Shown: positions 60,041-64,000 of the stretch, one piece after another | Layout of the letters: every line of letters starts with the position of its first letter | Numbering within the stretch: the stretch's first letter is position 1 | From: Harmothoe impar | Taxonomy: Eukaryota > Annelida > Polychaeta > Phyllodocida > Polynoidae | Reading direction: 5' to 3' | Length of the DNA stretch: 64,000 bases | Assembly: GCA_947462335.1 (NCBI GenBank) | Contig: OX381710.1 | Span: 2,418,001 to 2,482,000 of the forward strand | Notes under the pieces: model-generated | Database searches by the model: none | Seen by the model: the letters and a program-made list of their open reading frames with translations, nothing else | Told to the model about the DNA's origin: nothing | Made by a program: the position numbers and the translations under genes

Positions 60041-60467
60041 CTTCTTCTTCTTCTTCTTCCGGTCACGTGATCAATCAGGTCACTTCCGGTCACGTGATCC
60101 TCAATGAGGTCACTTCCGGTTGGCCATTAGGTCATGTGACGTCACTTCCGGTCCCCTAAGTAGGTCAGTAGGTTACCCAGAATGCACCATCCCCTAAGTA
60201 GGTCACTTCCGGTCACCCAATGGAGGCCTCTGATTGGCTTCAGGGTTACCCAGAATGCACCGCTAATCCCCTAAGTAGGTCACTTCCGGTCACGTGACCA
60301 AATGGAGGCCTCTGATTGGCTAACTAGGTCACGTGACGTCACCACTAATCCCCTAAGTAGGTCACTTCCGGTCACGTGACCAAATGGAGGCCTCTGATTG
60401 GCTGCATGTCGATTGAGTAATAAACAGTACTTAACTATAGTCCCGTTCCGATACATACTATACTACT
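59544..60467. repeat. Right terminal region of element 2, diverged
   Basis: The outer 80 bp match the family terminus. Inwards, the same motifs (cacttccggtcacgtgac, ggaggcctctgattggct, gtgacgtcac) recur in a different order. They are followed by a (CTT)n tract, C-rich tracts and a 40-bp perfect palindrome. It looks like a rearranged or replaced terminal repeat rather than a simple copy of the left arm. Confidence 0.7.
60009..60058. repeat. (CTT)n microsatellite
   Basis: About 16 CTT units lie in the right end of element 2, where the other termini have G/C-rich tracts. Confidence 0.9.
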
Positions 60468-60473
60468 GCAGTT
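60468..60473. repeat. Target-site duplication, right of element 2
   Basis: GCAGTT follows the right terminus, and pseudogene sequence matching 11263-11334 resumes immediately. Confidence 0.85.
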
Positions 60474-62675
60474 ACAGGACGTTGCCATCTGCTTGACCTA
60501 GTTACAGGTTGCAAGTCCAGTTCCTGCTCTCTGCCTGACCCAGTTTCCCCCGACTCTGCTGCTGAATGGCTGGAGGCGTGGAGGGACAACGGATAGTGAC
60601 AGACTTCAGTTGTGGACGGAATGGGAATTTAGCACTCATCATGTCCAGGGGGGCTGGGAATGTTTGCCATTGACAAAAAAACTTGGTGGGATTGCTGCTT
60701 CTCTTTGGGGAAGAAATAAACTTTGGGTATTAAATGATACCAATAACATCTGCTCTGATGGTTTGTCTCTGAATGTTCCCTCGGTCGAGGTTTTTACTTA
60801 ATGAAATTGTCGCTGCTTATTATGACGTATTGTTCTATAGGGGCAATACTTCCTGTTCAATTACAGAAGGCTTTTAAATAAGTTTTCTGAAGGTATTCAC
60901 TGGAATACCTTTTCACTTAGGGTCCCGATCATGAAAATATGCCTCACATGTGAAATGGTAAATTTTACCCCTCTTAACAGATGATATGATCCCCCAGCAT
61001 CCTCTCTAGTGCAGGACACATTCAGGTCTCATTGAGTGAAGGACACAGCTAGTATCTACAGCATAAGGGATCAGCTTCAGAGTTGTACAGCTTTACCACG
61101 TTAGTTTGACTCCATGTCTGCAGGGTACTTTACCTCATCATGAACTCCTACTGTTCTTACCCCCCTGCTCCTTCTACCTGTCTCCAGTGTCTGTCATGAG
61201 GCATGAGCTGGTGCCAAGGTCAGTTGTACTCTCATTTGACACCATCTTTACTGAACTCAACAAATGAGTTTTATCTACTGTGGCAGTCCCAGTAAACAAA
61301 TAATGTTATACACCATTTTATACTGTTATATAACGTTATATGTCAACATTTTTTTTAAGGCTCTTTAGTATGACATAATGTTATGTAAAGTTTAAAACGT
61401 TATTTTTAGGTGAAATAAAGTTTTTTGGTTAGCAGGGGTAGGATGTGTAGTTTTGTTCCTTGAATTAGTTGCCACAAAAAAAGTTGTTGGAGAGTGAAGC
61501 CTCTGTTTTTGACTAGAGGAAAACAGATAGGTATATTGTAGACTGTGCTCTCAGTCAGAATGCGTGCCCCTGAGCACCAATTCCCTGTTACCTTCTTCCC
61601 AGTCTCCAGCTGACATTAATAATGCGTAATCCGTTGTCACAGCTGCCTGCCTGGTTGTAACCTCTGCAGACACGTAAAGCAAGGCCCAAAACACTCACAC
61701 ATCAACATTTTGCAGCCCAAGGAAAACTTCCCAGGTTTTTCTGTGAGGCTATTGGGGATTTCAGTCATGCCAGGTCCTACAACTGTGTTAGATAAGGACA
61801 TGAGCATACCAGCACCATTTTAGACCAGTCAGTAATGGTAGGGTTCCTGGTAGTTTAGCAGCTTCCCAATTCTTTCTATTGCCCATAAACTGCCAGTTTA
61901 ACCCTACATTGACAAAGTCTGAATTAGAGCAGTGTAAAATGTGCATTTTTCTAAGAGATACTTCCCTGATTGGTCATAGAGCTTGTTACTAACCAGTGTG
62001 CCATGGACTAGTGTTGTATAGAATAAGGGTCAGTTAGGTGACATAGCTTACAAAGGTAAAGATGTTTTGAACCAGCCAGTAACATGGTGCTAAGACACCA
62101 GGAAATCCTTACAGTAAGACTTTTTTTTTTTTTTTTAAAGTAATGTTTTATCAGGAGAAAACAGGTTAGGTTCCTTATATATTAGCGGTGCCTATATACT
62201 CCTGGCTCCTGAGGACCGGTTTTCTTTTATGCACAGTTTACAGGCTATTGGCGTGTACCAGACAGTTTACAGAACTCATAGTATAAAATGGATGATTTTT
62301 TGGGATGTATACGTGTAAAATGATGATACATGGTAGGGTACCATGTGGCTGGGTAGCATAGAAAATATAATTGACCTGTTTTAGTAATAGTTCACACAAG
62401 AAAATTTTACAGTCTAAGAGAGGCAAGGAATTTCTTCCTGTTTGTTTTAAACATCACAGGAGCCTAGCCTTGTTGCTGAGTCCGGGCAGGTCTTGGCTAT
62501 TTGTCCCTGTTGGTGTGAAAAAGCCTCAGAAGAAACACCTGAATCCATGTTATAATTCCACACCCTGTTTTCACCGCGGTGGGGGGCGGGGTATTCACGG
62601 AGATCCAATTCTTATTTACTCAGCCTCCTTGTCACTTCCACCAAACACACAGACCCCTCAGGGCCCCTTTCACAC

Positions 62676-62735
62676 TCAGCGCTTCTTGTCTGAGGTTTCC
62701 TTCTTCCTGCTGTTGCTGCCTGCACCCGGAGACAT
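62676..62735 (-). other. Conserved 19-codon ORF/exon candidate, copy C
   Basis: MSPGAGSNSRKKETSDKKR on the minus strand has the frame and stop retained although the main gene of this copy is a pseudogene. Confidence 0.2.
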
Positions 62736-63117
62736 CCTGCGCAGGGAGGCGGCAGGAAGGCAGCCGGGGAGGGAGGTGGTTTGTGGTCGATGAAGGGGGC
62801 AATCTGTTGTACTTAAGTACAAGAATCTTGGTGTTGTGAAGGGAAATGATGCTTGAAGAATTTTATATACAGATTTTAAAAGTTTGTCTTATCCATGCTA
62901 TATAAGAATAAGAGTGTCGCTGGAGGTTAATTAGACTTTGGCCTTATCCCCTGATTGTGAACAGGAAGCTTCTGATCCAATAATAAAAATAGAGGAGTTC
63001 TCGACTTAGACTTAGTTTACCTAGCACAACTATCATTGAATACTCTCTCACTGCCTCCATATCTCAACTCCTTGTTCCTCTCTTTATGTCTATGGCGTGA
63101 CGATTGCTAGTTATCTA

Positions 63118-63282
63118 CACAGCCAAAAATAGTTATCTCATCTCAAGAAAATCTGATTATTAAACTTGTCTGGGGCACAAACCACTTGTTTTAAGAAAAT
63201 ATATTTTTCTTAAAACAAGTGATTTGTTCACCCAGTATAATAATCTCATTTTCCTGAAATGAGATAATTATTTTTGGCTGTG
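63118..63282. mobile_element. 165-bp palindromic MITE with TA target site
   Basis: Inverted ends CACAGCCAAAAATA...TATTTTTGGCTGTG are flanked by TA. The centre is itself palindromic (cacttgttttaagaaaa...ttttcttaaaacaagtg). Copy B reads ccacccatagata at 38203 without it, so the empty site is visible. This is consistent with a Tc1/mariner-type MITE. Confidence 0.75.
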
Positions 63283-64000
63283 TATGGGTGGTTACAGTTT
63301 TAATGCAGTATGTAGTCCTTAAAGGGTTAGCAGCTTACAATCGCAAGGTAACATAGAATTCTGTGAGGGTGAGAGGGGAGGGCTTGTTTCTATGTGTGGT
63401 TTGGGGGTTTCATGCAGTATGCAGCCCTTATAGGGTTACAGTAGGAGGCTATAACTGCTAGCTGCATGGGTGAGTGGGGAGGCTCGTTATCTATGGGTGA
63501 TCGGGGGGTTTCATCATGAGCCTTATTTGTAGGCTTGGATGACCAGGTCAGCTACCCATGTAATGTAGGGGGCTAACAGGGTAACCCTTGCATGACAGGG
63601 GATGGTAGTTTGTTAAATAATAATACATGAAATACAGGGGAATTATTTTCATGTTGAGAGACTACATTAAGTATTAACAAAAAAACGATAGAAGGATTAC
63701 AAATCAGCACTTTGATGCTAAAATGCTGAATGTGCAAAAAAAAGATCCGCCTCATTGTGATAATGATATGCTTTATTGTGCATATAAGCAGTATTTAAAG
63801 TACAAATCTAAGGAAGCAACAGTGTTAAGCCCATCATTATTTTGAATGTCAGTCATGCATCGTAAGGGATTACATAAAGTCCTAGCTGAATGGATTATCA
63901 TTAACCCCTTAACGATGGCAAATTATTTTAGAGAAATATGTTTTGTCCTGATACACAAATGCAGTGTGTGCAAGTAGATTGGTAACTTGCTAACACTTTA

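Larger units (their letters stand above)
51197..60467. mobile_element. Large TIR element 2 (9.3 kb), same family
   Basis: Element 2 has the same terminus as element 1 at both ends and is flanked by GCAGTT (51191-51196 and 60468-60473). In the intact genes the matching exon position has one aactgc (11329-11334), so the empty site is visible. It is collinear with element 1 from the CTG block through three stem-loop units. It lacks the element 1 ORF block and has instead a tandem death-domain ORF near the right end. The two ends are identical, apart from one mismatch, only over roughly the last 80 bp. Inside that, the right end has a different hairpin and a CTT microsatellite. Confidence 0.85.
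49735..60615 (-). pseudogene. Exon-2 pseudogene of the disordered-protein family, split by element 2
   Basis: On the minus strand, 60615-60474 and then 51196-49735 follow exon 2 of the intact genes, from the region equivalent to 11170 to about 12950. Recognisable stretches include SDSDGAAKVNDETEPVTSMTN and VDVKANGNGPPNAAACSHNS. It is broken by an in-frame TAG at 50457-50459, by a frameshift near 49990-50000 before the ITDDDE-equivalent motif, and by mobile element 2 (51197-60467). Exon 1 and the first part of exon 2 are missing, as is the C-terminus, including the RGG box. A short internal duplication of the segment containing HNIEGAMASP lies at about 50300-50390. The decay may predate or follow the insertion; the sequence does not settle this. 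Confidence 0.8.
49735..64000 (-). repeat. Copy C, inverted and degenerate third copy
   Basis: Read on the minus strand, this region follows copies A and B. Bases 63.3-63.6 kb match B near 38.0-38.3 kb, 62.5-62.85 kb match A 6.95-7.3 kb, 61.56-61.74 kb match A 7.5-7.7 kb, 61.0-61.2 kb match A 7.86-8.0 kb, and 60.47-60.6 kb plus 49.7-51.2 kb match exon 2. Exon 1, the intron and the start of exon 2 are missing, since about 390 unrelated bases lie at 60616-61010. Mobile element 2 sits inside it. Confidence 0.8.

Noticed and set aside
23483..60467. Calling the elements bona fide Polintons or adintoviruses
   Set aside because: The TSD length and TIRs fit, but no polymerase B, integrase, ATPase, protease or capsid reading frame is present, so only likeness is claimed.
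1..64000. CRISPR arrays, rRNA genes or bacterial operons
   Set aside because: No spacer-repeat array, ribosomal RNA core or closely packed ORFs are visible. The sequence is animal-like.

Overview
The window looks like animal nuclear DNA. It has spliced protein-coding genes with large AT-rich introns, many MITEs and microsatellites, and no bacterial-style gene packing. The species cannot be fixed from the sequence alone. Heavy use of death domains, the repeat style and the absence of vertebrate SINE/LINE signatures would fit an invertebrate deuterostome such as a lancelet, but this is a low-confidence inference.

The backbone is one locus present three times. Copy A runs from 1 to about 20.79 kb. 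Copy B begins near 20.79 kb in the same orientation and is recognisable to about 45.84 kb. Copy C is inverted and degenerate, and occupies about 49.7-64 kb. Copies A and B each carry an intact two-exon gene (9352-13558 and 41501-45733) for a roughly 990-residue, mostly disordered protein. It has a conserved N-terminus, a Pro/Thr/Ser-rich middle, two SUMO-interaction-like acidic motifs, an RGG box and a conserved C-terminus. Copy C holds only a broken version of this gene.

Two related large mobile elements have landed in the duplicated locus: element 1 (23483-33856, 10.4 kb) in copy B and element 2 (51197-60467, 9.3 kb) in copy C. Both start and end with the same inverted terminus and are flanked by 6-bp target-site duplications (CTTGTT and GCAGTT). 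In both cases the empty target site can be read in a paralogous copy. The 6-bp duplication and long inverted repeats resemble Polinton/Maverick elements, but I see no polymerase, integrase, ATPase, protease or capsid gene. Each element instead carries a different single-ORF cargo. Element 1 has an unrecognised 287-residue protein on the minus strand. Element 2 has a protein with two tandem death domains on the plus strand. The element 1 cargo is absent from element 2 as a clean block.

The two elements share a core. It contains a TATA promoter followed by a splice-donor-like site, CTG-rich blocks, CATGTCG-type direct repeats and tandem units of 0.6-0.85 kb. Each unit has a TATA-like box and, 150-225 nt downstream, an invariant GC-rich stem-loop followed by AATAAA. 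Element 1 has two units and element 2 has three. The stem-loop resembles a histone mRNA 3' end in layout only. The terminal inverted repeats are packed with E2F-, ETS-, CACGTG- and CCAAT-like sites and contain a long perfect hairpin.

The remainder is intergenic duplicated DNA with smaller elements. These include a 1.6-kb TIR element with a foldback inside it (47430-49034), a TA-flanked MITE with an empty site in copy B (63118-63282), a TAA-flanked MITE inside element 2 (53577-53838), pogo-like MITEs, CACT tetranucleotide tracts and a 29-bp tandem array.
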